A stretch of 64,000 nt of DNA, taken from the NCBI GenBank assembly GCA_033032175.1, contig CM065328.1, forward strand, positions 7,068,690 to 7,132,689, in the 5' to 3' direction. This DNA comes from Saturnia japonica (taxonomy: Eukaryota; Arthropoda; Insecta; Lepidoptera; Saturniidae). The translations under genes were made by a program, and so were the position numbers. Below the pieces are notes generated by a model. That model was given only the letters and a program-made list of their open reading frames with translations. It was not told the DNA's origin and searched no databases. Positions 51,651 to 63,040 of this stretch are shown piece after piece; positions within the stretch are counted from its first letter, which is position 1; each line of letters opens with the position of its first letter.

Positions 51651-53378
51651 TTAGCAGTAGGCTACCCGGGATCTAGCAATAGAGTCCCATTTTATTTGCT
51701 CTGGGCAAATACGGTCAAACGCTGAATGGTTTAACTCTTTTTTGCTATACTTGGCCCTATGGCAGTTTACGCACGCTGGTGTGGCCTTTTCGGCCCGTGC
51801 CTCACACTCCCCCCTGCGGTGCTTGTTGAGACAGTAGGCACAGGACTCCTCCTTCTCCTTGCACACACGCCTACTGTGCCCATATCCCAAACAATTAGAG
51901 CACCTGACCAGAGGGGACTGATCGAACACAGGCCGGTAGAAGATGCCTATGTGCACCTTCTCGGCTTCCAAGAGGCGCTGCCATAGTTTCGGCGCTACCT
52001 CGATCACCGGGTTGCACTCCAGTTTGTTGCGCGCTCTATTTCTATATCTAACTGTAATTCCTTTTTCCTTTGTATTGAGGTCCTGGAATACAGTTTTGTT
52101 CTGGGCCCTCAGGCATTCAACCAGTTCTGTATCCGTTATTGAGGTCAATATGCCCCTGATCTCGATCAAGGGGTTTCGGTTTTGAGGGGTCGAGACGGTG
52201 AGCTCGGGTGACGCGCCGCGCAACTGCTCCGCCATAGTTTTGGCGTCGTCTTCATTGTGGCAGCGCAGCACCACCCTCTGGTTGCTCACTCGTCTCACAC
52301 TGTCCACCCTCGCCCCCGTTTTGCTAGTGTTAGCTGCCTTTTGGATTTGCTTGAGGACCACCTCGCTTGTGGCCTTTGGGTCTCTTGACGCCACTATAAT
52401 TGTAGCGGCCGGAGGTGGTCGCTTTGGCAGTGCCGAGATCAGGGCATACGTTGGGCTTTGGTTCTTAGCGCGCAACTTTGGAAGTGCATCATTGACCTCC
52501 AAAGTCCGGGCTGGTAAGGGGGGCATGTCCATTTTGCCTCCCAACTCCTCTGCCAACGATGGTTGTGGTTGGGCTGGTGTAGTTATTTGCATGGCCCCCA
52601 TGTCTCTTATTTCATGTAATACGGTGTCTAACTTTGCCGTCATGGGGGCCATGGCACTACGTAATTCTGTCAGTGCTTCATCATTTGTCTCTGGTTTTGT
52701 CTGTATTGCTTGTTCCAAGGTTTTTTGTATTCCTACAATTCTCTCTTGGACACCAGTAATATGCGTGTCGCAACTACACGTAATGGTTGGCTGTTGAGGA
52801 GGTGGCGGGATCTTTATCCCGTCGATGATTGTCCCCGGGAGCTGCAGCACTTGCTCCTCCAGGCGCGAAACCGTATCCTGGAGCCTCTTGGCCCCCCCGA
52901 CGATCTGCTCCAGCTCCTGCTGCTCCAGCCTGAGCCGGTCTGGCAGCTTAGGAGCTGGGCGTTTGCGGAGGTCATCGACTGCCTCGCGCATCCCCCTCAC
53001 AACCCGTAGAGGCTCTGCTACCTCGTAGTCGAGCCACGAGCGCAGCGATGCCGTTTCCTTGGTTAAATTGTCTATCTGTTTAGTTAATGTCTCAATCGCG
53101 CGCTCGTGGCCCGCCGCCAAGGCAGCCAGCTGCTTAGAGTGGGCCCGTTCCGCATATGCGAGGTCTCTCGCTCCCTCTGCCCGCGCCCTCTCCTCCAAGC
53201 ACCTGTGCCGCGACCTTGAGTCTGCCAGCTCAAGGGTTGTAAGGTAGAGGCCCTCGAGACAATCGAAGACCTCAGACCGGATCTCCCTTTTTAAATTTCC
53301 AGAGGCCTCCAGGGCACTCTTCCCCGCCTGGAAGAACTCATTAAATTTGTAACTGTAGAATTCGTTAATCATCGGCAT
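51651..53378 (-). CDS. LINE ORF1 protein (Gag-like, zinc knuckles), intact, 575 aa
   Basis: Nucleic-acid-binding protein that packages the element RNA. Residues about 50-200 are rich in charged residues, leucine and alanine, and probably form coiled coils. A region after residue 330 (ATIIVASRDPKATSEVVLKQ onward) looks like the RRM-like domain of LINE ORF1 proteins. The last 80 residues hold three CCHC-type knuckles: CSNCLGYGHSRRVC, CAYCLNKHRRGEC and CVNCHRAKYSKKELNH with a later C. The start is the ATG at 53378, close to the element 5' border. The frame is undamaged, unlike ORF2. Stop TAA at 51653-51651. Confidence 0.9.
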   Translation of the reverse strand: MPMINEFYSYKFNEFFQAGKSALEASGNLKREIRSEVFDCLEGLYLTTLELADSRSRHRCLEERARAEGARDLAYAERAHSKQLAALAAGHERAIETLTKQIDNLTKETASLRSWLDYEVAEPLRVVRGMREAVDDLRKRPAPKLPDRLRLEQQELEQIVGGAKRLQDTVSRLEEQVLQLPGTIIDGIKIPPPPQQPTITCSCDTHITGVQERIVGIQKTLEQAIQTKPETNDEALTELRSAMAPMTAKLDTVLHEIRDMGAMQITTPAQPQPSLAEELGGKMDMPPLPARTLEVNDALPKLRAKNQSPTYALISALPKRPPPAATIIVASRDPKATSEVVLKQIQKAANTSKTGARVDSVRRVSNQRVVLRCHNEDDAKTMAEQLRGASPELTVSTPQNRNPLIEIRGILTSITDTELVECLRAQNKTVFQDLNTKEKGITVRYRNRARNKLECNPVIEVAPKLWQRLLEAEKVHIGIFYRPVFDQSPLVRCSNCLGYGHSRRVCKEKEESCAYCLNKHRRGECEARAEKATPACVNCHRAKYSKKELNHSAFDRICPEQIKWDSIARSRVAYC

Positions 53379-53400
53379 TTTTATTACCTACGGGTGTAAC

Positions 53401-53656
53401 AATACTATCACGCTTGTATTCCCTGAAGGGTTAGGCAGAGGTGTACTAATGTACACCTACAGTTCGCCGAGTATGTTTTTTTAGGTCCCATGTAATAGGA
53501 GGCGAGCCTATTGCCATTAATCGGGCACGAAACCGAACTCCGAGCTGCTACTGAGTATTTTATAGGAAAACCCAATAACACATTGCTCGACCTGGGATTC
53601 GAACCCAGGACTTCGCTCATAGCAGTCGCGCTTACGACCACTAGGCTAACGAGGTA
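53401..53656 (-). repeat. tRNA-derived SINE, family 1 (best preserved copy)
   Basis: Complete copy on the minus strand. Box B (GGGTTCGAATCCCAGG in reverse) is near 53592 and the head, with CCTCGTTAGCCTAGTGGTCG in reverse, is near 53655. It abuts the 5' end of the LINE. Confidence 0.85.
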
Positions 53657-54399
53657 GTTAAGTAAGTAATTGGTAAGTGAAGATGGGGACGAAGATAGAT
53701 CGCTCTTTTCACTTCTTAGCTGTTCGCAAAATAATTAACGAAGCGAACGACATAACAATAGGAACCCTCACGACGTATAGATTAAATGTGGTGGAATTAA
53801 ATCGTGCACTGTCCAAAGTGTAATTTCTGTAAAACCGATAGGGAAGCTACTTTACGTCAAGGCTCTAGACTGAGAATTCTTGGCTCCATCAGCGCTTCAT
53901 CGCCAACAAGTCAACGAGCTTGGCGCTCAATAGAGTCGAGAGTGGCTACCTGATATTTGACTGATCCATCCCAAAGGTGACAGCATTATTCTACACATGA
54001 CTGGACTTATGCTTGATAGCTAAGACGCTGGTCTGGTGTGAAACACAAAATAGTCATATAGCAGGAGTTGGAAAATGTGAGTGATATTTCAATATTTGCT
54101 AACATTATCGCAATAAACCAAGCACTGGCATTATCCATCTCTGAACCTGGCAAATGGAAAATGATAGTCGACGCGACGGAGCCAAACCATTTTAGATTGG
54201 TAACGCAACATCTTGGCGTGAGCACCAAACATTTCTGGAATGTGCATGTATTAGGCGATTTTCCACACACCCATGTATAGTAATATAGATCATACCGCTG
54301 CAAATATCTCTTTCTGTAACTAGTGAGTGAATAGTGTTAGGTTTTATAATAAGATCCCGAAGAACATTACTGATTTGCCGGACAATAAGCTCAAGGACT

Positions 54400-54735
54400 T
54401 ATTGTTACTAACGGTCGTCCAATGATCGACCGGCGACTTTTTAATCATAGACTATTTTCTGTTAGACATTTGCAGTATGTACCCAAACAAAGAATATTAT
54501 ATCACTTGCTGTCACTTTTCATTGAGTGACAATGTCAATATTTTGTGGGGTCTAAGTCCAATGGCACTGGTCGGTTTAGGATACGCAGTATTAATTAATT
54601 TAATTTAATATATTAGTAACAGATATTATAGATAAATTTTAACTTTCTGAACTTCTTCTCCATATAAACTTTAACCATGCCAAATCTCACAGTCTTCCGT
54701 GCACGCAATACGCTTAAAAAGAGGTAGAAAGCTTT
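54400..54735 (-). repeat. Interspersed repeat family F (inverted)
   Basis: The plus strand reads CGACCGGCGACTTTTTAATC, TTTTCATTGAGTGACAATGT, CATGCCAAATCTCACAGTCT, CCGTGCACGCAATACGC, which is the reverse complement of 12690-13035 in the same order. Confidence 0.72.
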
Positions 54736-54789
54736 TGCTTCATGTATTAATATATAGATAATAACTCCAAATTTTCACTGCGTGATCAA

Positions 54790-55045
54790 ACAGAAATGAG
54801 GAGATCCGCAGAAGAACTAAAGTCACCGACATAGCTCTAAGACTTGTGCTTGACTTAAGTGGCAGTGGGTGGGTAATATCGTTTGTAGAATGGATTGCCA
54901 ATGGCGCCGTAGAGTTCTTGAGCGGAGGCCACGTACTGGAAGATACACCGTGGGCAGAACTGCCACAAGGTGGGCTGACGAGCTAGTGAAGGTTGTGTAG
55001 CGACATCTACATAGCGACATCTATCGAGCCACATACGACGCATCC
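54790..55045 (+). pseudogene. RTE-like LINE reverse transcriptase C-terminal fragment
   Basis: NEEIRRRTKVTDIAL, then LKWQWVG and WRRRVLERRPRTG with frame breaks. DNA such as GAAGAACTAAAGTCAC is shared with 27310. Confidence 0.7.
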
Positions 55046-55889
55046 TACATCGCGCTATAGAAATTAACTCTTCAATTGAGTATATACAAGAACCCGACTA
55101 CAACCATTGGGCAGCTGCCCGCCAGACATAACACCCGTCTGGTCGGAGGATCCTCCCTTTGCAACAGTTCTTCTACAGTTGCGAAAGGCGGTGTGGGCAG
55201 CATAGAACCGGTAGTTGTGGCGATCTTTAAGGGAGGTTCATGTTTTTTTTTCATGGAACCATGTCAAGCCTGTTTTACTGTCAAAAGGTTATATATTATA
55301 GGGTGAATAATTATGTGAATGATGCCTGGAATTGGCTCCCTCTCTGTGCATCCACTAAATGATTATTAACTGTACCTAAATATTTTTATATTTGTGCTCT
55401 TCGCAACGACTGGGATGTTTTCCACTACCACCTGGGTAGTGTTCTGACGTCCATAAATGCCTTTTTAGGGCCTAAATTGTTTAAAGTATAATTTGATTTG
55501 ACTATTCAGACTAAGAAAGATGAACAATAAAATTTAGGTAGATAAAAAAACGTTACTTTAACTTATCTGAATTCAAACATTACTAATAACTATTTTTAAA
55601 AAGCTTCTGTATCACTGCAGGAAGTTAGATAAGATAACAAATTGTTTTTACGACGATGTTTTGCTTATTTCATTTCTTAATAATATACAACGAAAAATGC
55701 TGAGCGTTCTTTAAGCCGCATGGCCAAATAAAGACGTCAGTGGCAACAGTAATAAATTAATATAAGTTTTTTTAATGTAGTTACCTACCCGACAAAGTAG
55801 AGAAACTGTGCCTGATGGTAAGTAAGCACCTACAGTTCTTTTTAAACCAGTGGCGATCAATAATTTGTTCACAGTAGTCACTGTCGTAC

Positions 55890-56115
55890 CATCATAACAT
55901 ACCGTCACACTTGTGTCCTCAAAGGGTTAGGCAGTGGTATAGTAATGTACACATACAGTTCACCGGATATGTTTGCAGATCCCTTAAAACATGTAATAGG
56001 AGCTAGTCTATTACCATTAGCCAATTCCAAAATCTAGCTAGAACCATAGAAAAACTCAATAACATTTTGCTCAACCTAGGAATGTAACCCAGGACCTCGG
56101 GACCTCGTACCTACG
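55890..56115 (-). repeat. tRNA-derived SINE, family 1 (diverged)
   Basis: Minus-strand copy with tail ACACTTGTGTCCTCAAAGGG (plus strand) and body CATGTAATAGGAGCTAGTCT. Box B is mutated (AATGTAACCCAGGACC). Confidence 0.75.
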
Positions 56116-57088
56116 AGACTTGCGTAAATAGAAACTGGTTATCCACCGGCTAATTTGGAAGGGGCTTTTCACCACATAGTGGTTGCAAGCCAGTCGTTAC
56201 TTAGCAGGGTGCACCACATCAGGGTGAGGGTGGCTTGGGTATATCAAGTCAAGGATGATAATTAAACTCCTCACACCCCAATATTCGACTGATTGAACGT
56301 TACTAAAGAAATTGAAATGTAACACAAAAAGCTGATTTATATTAATTCAATTATAACTATTATACTACAATAACACTCATATCAGATTCAGTTTAATATG
56401 GCACTGGAATGACAGAAAGAGGATAGGCAAAGACAATAAAATAATTGGGACTGGGTTTTAACTGCAGCTGTCAAACATGACAGTTTTTCGAAATGCGACT
56501 ATCTTTCATAAAAACAACTTAATGCAATTTGATCATCGATACCAAATATCAGGTACCTACAGCGGCTGCTCCGGGAGATGTTATGTCCAACAGTGGGCTG
56601 TCAATGTCTACCACAATACTATGGATTTATGTTGTGCAGGCACCTACATATCTATCTATGGTATAGGTATCATTATAGTAAGTAAGGTAATGTATTTGTA
56701 TCCCTTCACTGAAGTCTCAGGCATGAAACGAACTCGGATCCATTGAACGGCTTTCGAACCTACTACCACTAACCACTATAAGAAAAAGGCATTTAATTAT
56801 TTAAAATTCAGCTTTGAAATGAAATTACATTGTTCAGCTATTATTAAAACCAAAAAATTGATATGTAGTATTGCGCCACCTAGTCTGTCTACATTGAACT
56901 ATTTGTAATTTTTAAGTATTGAAAAGGGTTTTAAAGAGTCAGTTATTTTTTACATTAAGTAAGTCTAGATGGCGCACAATAAATATAAAAGTAACGAATT
57001 AAAAGTTTAAATTGTCAAAATCATTCCAACAGTTTCGGAGATTAGCCGGAACAAACAACAAACAGTGAGTACCGTAATTACTTTTCAT

Positions 57089-57238
57089 CCAAATTTTCTT
57101 TGCTACTTCCGCCTGAAAAGATAAATGGTTGTTTCTCGTCTTTCTGCAACTAAAAACGTTTGTTATTAATTGTTGAGGTGAATCTGAAAATGTTACCCAA
57201 CCGTTATCATTTCAGGCGGAAGTGGCAAAAAAAATTGG
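57089..57238. repeat. Foldback element, 150 bp, about 42-bp arms
   Basis: The left arm 57089-57131 (CCAAATTTTCTTTGCTACTT, CCGCCTGAAAAGATAAATGG) pairs with the right arm 57198-57238 (CAACCGTTATCATTTCAGGC, GGAAGTGGCAAAAAAAATTG) with few mismatches around a loop of about 66 bases. It is either a tiny MITE or a hairpin-forming transcript. Confidence 0.7.
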
Positions 57239-57639
57239 TCTAAACTAATTACGATGGATTTCCGCAGAGTAATGCCTATATCAATAAAATATATTAAGTT
57301 CCGTATGTATATTTACCGCATTTACTAAAAAAATGTTATTTTGACATTACAAACATACACTTCAGTTTTATTATTTGTATTTGTAATAAATAATAGAAAA
57401 TATACATATATACATAATTCAAATGTAAGTGTCTAAAGAGCACGCTAATTAATTCACCAATGTATTAATGTCTATAATATTGCCGATGGAAAGGATTAAC
57501 GCGTGGGAGGCTGTGACGGACCAAAAGTCTTAACCCTTCTGGGAAAGCTCGGGGGATTCAGCGGTTTTAACAACACTATAGTGTGCTTAGCCCTATTAAC
57601 ATTTTCAAATTATTCCGTAAGGATTAGAAATATTGATAT

Positions 57640-58052
57640 TTGTGTCATGTCTATGGTTTTGAAAATGATATTAACTTGATTTTTAGTCCCTGATGTATTA
57701 CAAAAATTCAATCTAAATGTTCCCAGGAAGTTACCAAGATTTCCTATTCAAAGATCCTTTTCTAAAAAACATTTCAGAACTTAATATCTGTTCAACTTTA
57801 AATCGCATCAAAGAATTATATAGCGATGTTATTAAAAATAATGTTGATATTAACATCTTTAATTGCTCGTTCTGGAATTTTCGCTAATAATTGTATGAAT
57901 CATTAAATTCGATTTAATTTGTGGCGATCTTGATATTTGTAATTTGTTTTTGTTGGTGTTGTGCTGCGGCATAGGCCTCAAACTTGTGATGTTTTTTTTA
58001 TTTTAATATTTTGTGAATATATCGTTGATGTGACAATAAATAAATAAATAAC
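57640..58052 (+). pseudogene. LINE 3' end with short-unit tail (Jockey/CR1-like)
   Basis: Near 57700 a frame reads IQKFNLNVPRKLPRFPIQRS, similar to the ...VPRK/R.LR....F... tail of insect LINEs. The sequence ends GACAATAAATAAATAAATAA, a short-repeat tail typical of the group. Frames are broken. Confidence 0.6.
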
Positions 58053-58949
58053 TGCATAGCTCAAATGCAGATAGTCTGCAATAACCCTAACTTGAGACTA
58101 AAAATAAGTTTTTTTCTGAATGATGATGACATATATGTAAAGGGTACTTAGATATTTCTAGTAGAAAATTAGACATTACACTTAGTATAGGTACATGTAC
58201 TTATAAGCACTATAAACCTATAGACCTCTTTCTCTGTCTATAAGTATTTCTGAACTCTAAAATTTTTCTATAATCTAAAATATAAAATCTTTGATAGTAA
58301 ATAGGTACTTACATTTAATAAATAAAATTTTGAAATTATTCTTAACTGAAATAAATACCGTATCAGGAAAAAGAACATTATAATCACTTCTAGATAAATC
58401 TAAGACACTCAGAAATTAGTTTACACCATAATTATTGCTGTTGATGGATTTATAAAAAAAAAAAAAATATTATACACAAGCAAAAAAAAAAAACAGTATT
58501 AACTGTAAAACAAATTCAACATATATCACAAAAGTCAGTTGTAAAGGCGTTCCAAATTACGAACAACAAAAATTTTGTTCCATACTACACATAGCAGACC
58601 GCTGTGCGGCACGGGCGGTATGAGTAAAGGATGGTTATATAAAAAGGCCGTGTTCACACGAGCAGCATGTTTTTGTCTCGTCCGTCATCCGTGTGACAAG
58701 GGTCCTGGATAAAGTCTGCTTGTGTGCGGCCTTTTAATTATTCCCGTGTTTTTTTTGCATGAACGATTTCAAATATAGGGCGGAATGACCGTGAAGGTTG
58801 CTTGAGAAGAGTCTTTATTGATTGTGGTACTGGAAAGCTGTCCGTTACGTTTGATACGACTTAATGAATGGATATTTGCTAATTATTTAAAGGTCAAGGG
58901 TAAATTAAGTTATGAAATTAAACAAATGCGAAAGAAATCTTTTTACCCG

Positions 58950-59405
58950 CATGCGAAAAAGGAGGTTTATATTTTTCGAGTGTATGTTTATATGAAAGTA
59001 TCCATGTATATTTCTTTGGCACGCTTTGTAGCCTAAACGGTTTGATGAATTTTAACATACGAGTTGCCGTTAGATTCGTCTTAACTGTGGAAGTGACATA
59101 GGTTATATCTTATTATTTAAGTGAGCAATTCTTGTATATATATGTTAAACTGGTTTCTCGGAAACGGTTCCAACGATGTCGATGAAACTTTGCATTTAGA
59201 TAATGTTTTACATTGCAAGTTTATCTGCGTAGGTGTTTTTCTTTTTTGTTTATAAGACACCGAACACAGCTCGGTCTCCCAGATATTAATATTTAAGTAC
59301 GAGGTCTGGGAATCAAATAAAGAGCAAAAATATAAAAAGAAATATTTTAGTGAAGTATTTTTGTTGCAGATGGGATTTTTGTTTCCTTTTTAATAATTAA
59401 TGCAA
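58950..59405 (+). repeat. Repeat family A, copy 3, split by a nested family B element
   Basis: The left part has GCGAAAAAGGAGGTTTATA and TGTGGAAGTGACATAGG (to about 59100); the right part (from about 59295) has TAAGTACGAGGTCTGGGAAT and TTTTTGTTTCCTTTTTAATA. Between them lies about 190 bp of family B, which is absent from copy 1. A short open frame at 58818-59036 in this area has no support as a gene. Confidence 0.7.
59110..59292 (+). repeat. Repeat family B, nested copy
   Basis: Matches 37850-38015: AAGTGAGCAATTCTTGT, CGGAAACGG.TCCA.CGAT, TTAGATAATGTTTTACATT, GACACCGA.CACAGCTCGGT, CCCAGATATT. It interrupts family A. Confidence 0.72.
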
Positions 59406-60394
59406 TTCAATTTCGATGTTGTTTATAATTGTTATTTGGACATATAAATAATTAAAAATAAAATAAACCCCTTTAAAACACCTTAAAAACAAGTAAGTAT
59501 GGTATAATAATAAAAATAAACAAACTTCGTGGAATGGAATAGATATACACTTAAGAGCTCTGATCTCTCATGCAGTGCTATTTATTTTAATTCGTAAACT
59601 TATGTTATTTGTTCCTATATTTTGTAATTTTACGTGATGTAGCAATTGTGCACAAGTGAAGCGAATGAAAATAATACCCTACACGGATTATGAATTTTGG
59701 GTTGTAACAAAAATTCCCTAAAAAAGGGTGCTAGCACTTTTTAAAGTTTGAATATTAGAAACAGAGAATTAGGTAATGTATCCTAAACACAGAAAAAGTG
59801 TAAAAACACACATTTCTAATAAATACAAAAAAAAGAGGAGCTTTGCAACTTGTATTCACTTTTTCTGAGTTAGGTCCTTTCAACTATGCTTTAAGAAGTT
59901 CCAATTCATCAATAATCTAGTCTTTGTTATTAACATAACAATAATTAATCACAGCATGCTGCTAGGTGAGATATTCTTCCTCTTATTGTTTTAGCACCTC
60001 AAAAAGTACTTGCCATTGTCAATGTTTTTAACTTTTTAGTTTTTTCTAACATTCAAAACGGAGTCTAACAAAATGGTGGACCCTTGCTATAGCTAGGCTA
60101 TATTATAGTATACCTATATACTTTTTGTGACATCACAAAATGCATGTTTCCAGTATACATTTATTTTATAATACATTTCACGTATGTACAATATACAAAC
60201 TACATCACGTAAAATGCCACCAATATTAAGTACATAATATAGGGTCAAAGAATCAAGTTAATTAATAAAAATAAAAACCAGATTATGGCAGATTAAGAAG
60301 CCAAAATCCCAAAAAAAAAACTCGAATTTTAGGTTTGTCACACTTGTCATGTTAGTTTATAAGATTGTTTATAGATGGTGAATTGATTATAATT
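59406..60394. other. No gene seen
   Basis: AT-rich sequence without recognised coding potential. Confidence 0.4.
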
Positions 60395-60560
60395 ATTGTC
60401 ATTAGCCTCAACAGATGACATTCCTAATGAAAACGTTTTTAAATCATTTTTTTAACTATTTGTCTCTTTCGTTAATTGTGGGGAACATACGATTTAAAAT
60501 GATGTTTATCCCATTAATGTTGATGACGAGATATATGGCATTGCCAGGAAAAATAACTCT
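60395..60560 (+). repeat. Interspersed repeat family G
   Basis: TTAGCCTCAACAGATGACAT, AATTGTGGGGAACATACG, TGGCATTGCCAGGAAAAATA. An open frame crossing it (60415-60690) is not considered a gene. Confidence 0.6.
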
Positions 60561-60669
60561 ATGGAATACCTATTGTATATTTATGATATTGATTTACAAA
60601 ACTAGGTGTTACTTTATTATAAAATCAATAGATGTCACTGTTATCAATTTTCGTCTAGAGGGGTCGCTT

Positions 60670-60690
60670 TATTATTATTATTATTATTAG
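60670..60690 (+). repeat. ATT microsatellite
   Basis: Seven ATT repeats. Confidence 0.85.
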
Positions 60691-61764
60691 CGTAACAAGT
60701 TGTAATCACTTTTGATTACCTGAGAGAAACTATCAACCAAACTTTTCACTTATTTGGAGTAGATTAGTGGTATAGAGACCTCGGTTTGGTAGTTCATGAA
60801 CTGTTTAAAACTACCGTGATGCCCGAGGGTACGAGTTGCCCCCAAATAGTTATAGAACAAAGAAACCAATGGACACAATTTTTGTGTAACTGTAAATCTT
60901 TCTTTGAAAAAGCAAATTCACTATTTAAAATACAATAACGTAGTTAATAGACTTTTTTATATAAATACCTACTACCCGCCCCGGCTCTTGTTCGAGCAGA
61001 TTGAAAGATCTTTACCTACCTACAAGTTTTTTAAATAAATTTGTCGGTGATCTTAAGAAGATAAAATATATATTCTATCGTAGACTTTTTGTAGGTCTTT
61101 ATCAGATCTACAACTACGTACCTTGCGCATTAATTTGATATAACTCATGTTTTACTCAGTGTTATGCCATGTAAGCACTCCAAAAGCGTCTTTATTCCGA
61201 CTTGATCCACCACTATCGTTACTGCTTATTTCGTACCATACTTTATGAAACGAAATATATCCTATAAATAACCTAGCCAGAAACATAGCTATGAATTTAT
61301 TTTAAATATTTACACCGGATAATTGTTTTTCCGTGAAAAGAACATAAACGGACAAACAGAGAGAGACGTTGAGTTTTATAAATATATGTATATAAATTTT
61401 ATATCACTGATGTAGATAGATCACGCAATTCCTTATTATAATCCACATCTTATGTTGTTATTATGTAATAGTAATAAACCTGCCAACTTATTCCAATTTT
61501 ATTCAATTATTCATCTATATAAATAATATTGGAAATTAAAACTGCAAAGACGGACGAAGCTGTGCGTAACTGCTAGTTTATTTTATAAAGTGACCAAAGT
61601 AAAAATATCGCCATTAGTTTGTATTACACAATGCAATCACATTTTGATTGTAACTAACAACTATGGGTAAAATTGAGCACGCGAAACAAGGATCAATCAC
61701 TTTTCAAGAACATTCTGTGAATTAGTGATTCCAATGTATATTCCCAAAATCAAACATCAGTAAC

Positions 61765-62110
61765 GAATTCAAATACTAACGGTGTGCCCGCGGCTCCGCA
61801 CGTGCTTCTTACCCAGTGATTATTTTCATCTGGTAATTTTATTTTTACTCATATTATTAACAGTTTATATAAAATATTAATTGAGAAACTAAATTACTTC
61901 CCGTGTATAAAATTTCATCAGAATCAGTTGAAAATTACATTTTTGTGTGATTTCTAAAAGTATTAGTTATTGAATATTCCATATCAATAATGAACCAATG
62001 ACATTAAGCTTCCCGTTTACAAAATTTCATAAGAACCAGTCAAGCCGATTTTGAGTTAAATCCGGACGTGCAAACAGAGACAACAAAAATGAAATGGCAT
62101 TTTCGTGATC
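61765..62110 (+). repeat. Interspersed repeat family J
   Basis: GGTGTGCCCGCGGCTCCGCA, TACTCATATTATTAACAG, TACTTCCCGTGTATAAA, GTTAAATCCGGACGTG. Same order as 6690-6950. Confidence 0.6.
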
Positions 62111-62839
62111 GTAGTCTTTATAGGATATCTTTAGGGAAATTTGGAAAAAAAATACTAGTACAGATAATACAGATAATTAACTCATATGTTGTCTATGATA
62201 AAAAAGGTAAAATGATGATGGGTCGGTCAACTGGTCGATCGACGTGAATTCGAATTTTCTGTAAGCGCAGAGGGTTAATCACGAACTACTATAGAAAATG
62301 TAATCGTATCGAGTGCGTAAACAATTTGTATGAAGATCGTACAGCGCTCCTACTGGGCGTAAATTGAACTAAGTATCGCGATCGCAAACACTTTAGACTT
62401 AACGTAGCGTCTCGATACTCGACACTCGATTCACGTGACCGATGTAATTGTATGAAATATGAATCACGAACCTTTATTTTGACGTACGCTAGCGCATGTC
62501 ACGTTAACGACTTTCTCACTTACATTTTGTTAGTGAAAAGGGTTGCGTAAAGCAATTTTGCAATTTATTTTTAGTGAATTTAAGTTTTATTTATTTAGTA
62601 TATATACATATTCGTGTCTTATTTTTGCTTGTAAATTTTATTTAGAATTTATATTTGTTTTAAAAATGCAAAGTTCTCTAGTACTTGAACGAAAATGCAT
62701 TATTTTATTATTTAGCTACGAGTTTGATTGAAGAAAATGAAGAAAGAATAACTAGGTAAGTTAATATAACTGTTATTGCTATCATTCATTATCATCCAAA
62801 AACACAATTTTTAACGCAAAAAAAAAAAACAATTTCAAT
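62111..62839. other. No gene seen; balanced patch at 62285-62520
   Basis: The patch (GCGTAAACAATTTGTATGAA, CGTAGCGTCTCGATACTCGA) is less AT-rich than its surroundings. There is possibly a SINE scrap with box B at 62240-62260. The open frame at 62543-62731 has no features. Confidence 0.35.
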
Positions 62840-63040
62840 GATTTTGAGGAGTTTCCTGGTGTATCTTTGAAGTCGAAGGTCCAATGCCATAAAATATGAC
62901 CATTGAGGTATCCCTTTTTAACGAAAAAAGAACTATCTAAATCGCTTCATAAACAAAGAAGTTATGACTGAACTCCATAAAAAAATACATTCGAATTGAG
63001 TGACCTCCCGTCTTTTGTTGAAGTCAGTTAATAAAGTATA
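62840..63040 (-). repeat. Interspersed repeat family H (inverted)
   Basis: The plus strand reads GAAGTCGAAGGTCCAATGCC, AACAAAGAAGTTATGACTGA, TGAGTGACCTCCCGTCTTTT, the reverse complement of family H. Confidence 0.65.

Larger units (their letters stand above)
47474..53380 (-). mobile_element. R1/I-type non-LTR retrotransposon (LINE), nearly full length
   Basis: Runs on the minus strand from just before the ORF1 start (53378) to a terminal A-tract, seen as about 20 T at 47474-47493. It has an ORF1 with zinc knuckles, then an ORF2 with apurinic-type endonuclease, reverse transcriptase, RNase H and a CX1C...H...C tail. This is the order found in I-group LINEs, and the endonuclease style resembles the R1 clade. 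It is clearly GC-richer than its surroundings, which suggests a recent arrival. ORF2 has one frameshift (around 49649) and one in-frame TAA (48837-48839), so this copy is probably inactive. The 5' end abuts a minus-strand SINE at about 53401. A target-site duplication was not obvious. Confidence 0.93.

Noticed and set aside
48371..53247. Numerous plus-strand open frames over the LINE
   Set aside because: They are antisense shadows of the GC-rich ORF1 and ORF2; none has domain features.
58610..58700. TATATAAAAAGG as a promoter of an unknown gene
   Set aside because: No coding exon downstream was found, and the AT-rich background makes such strings common.
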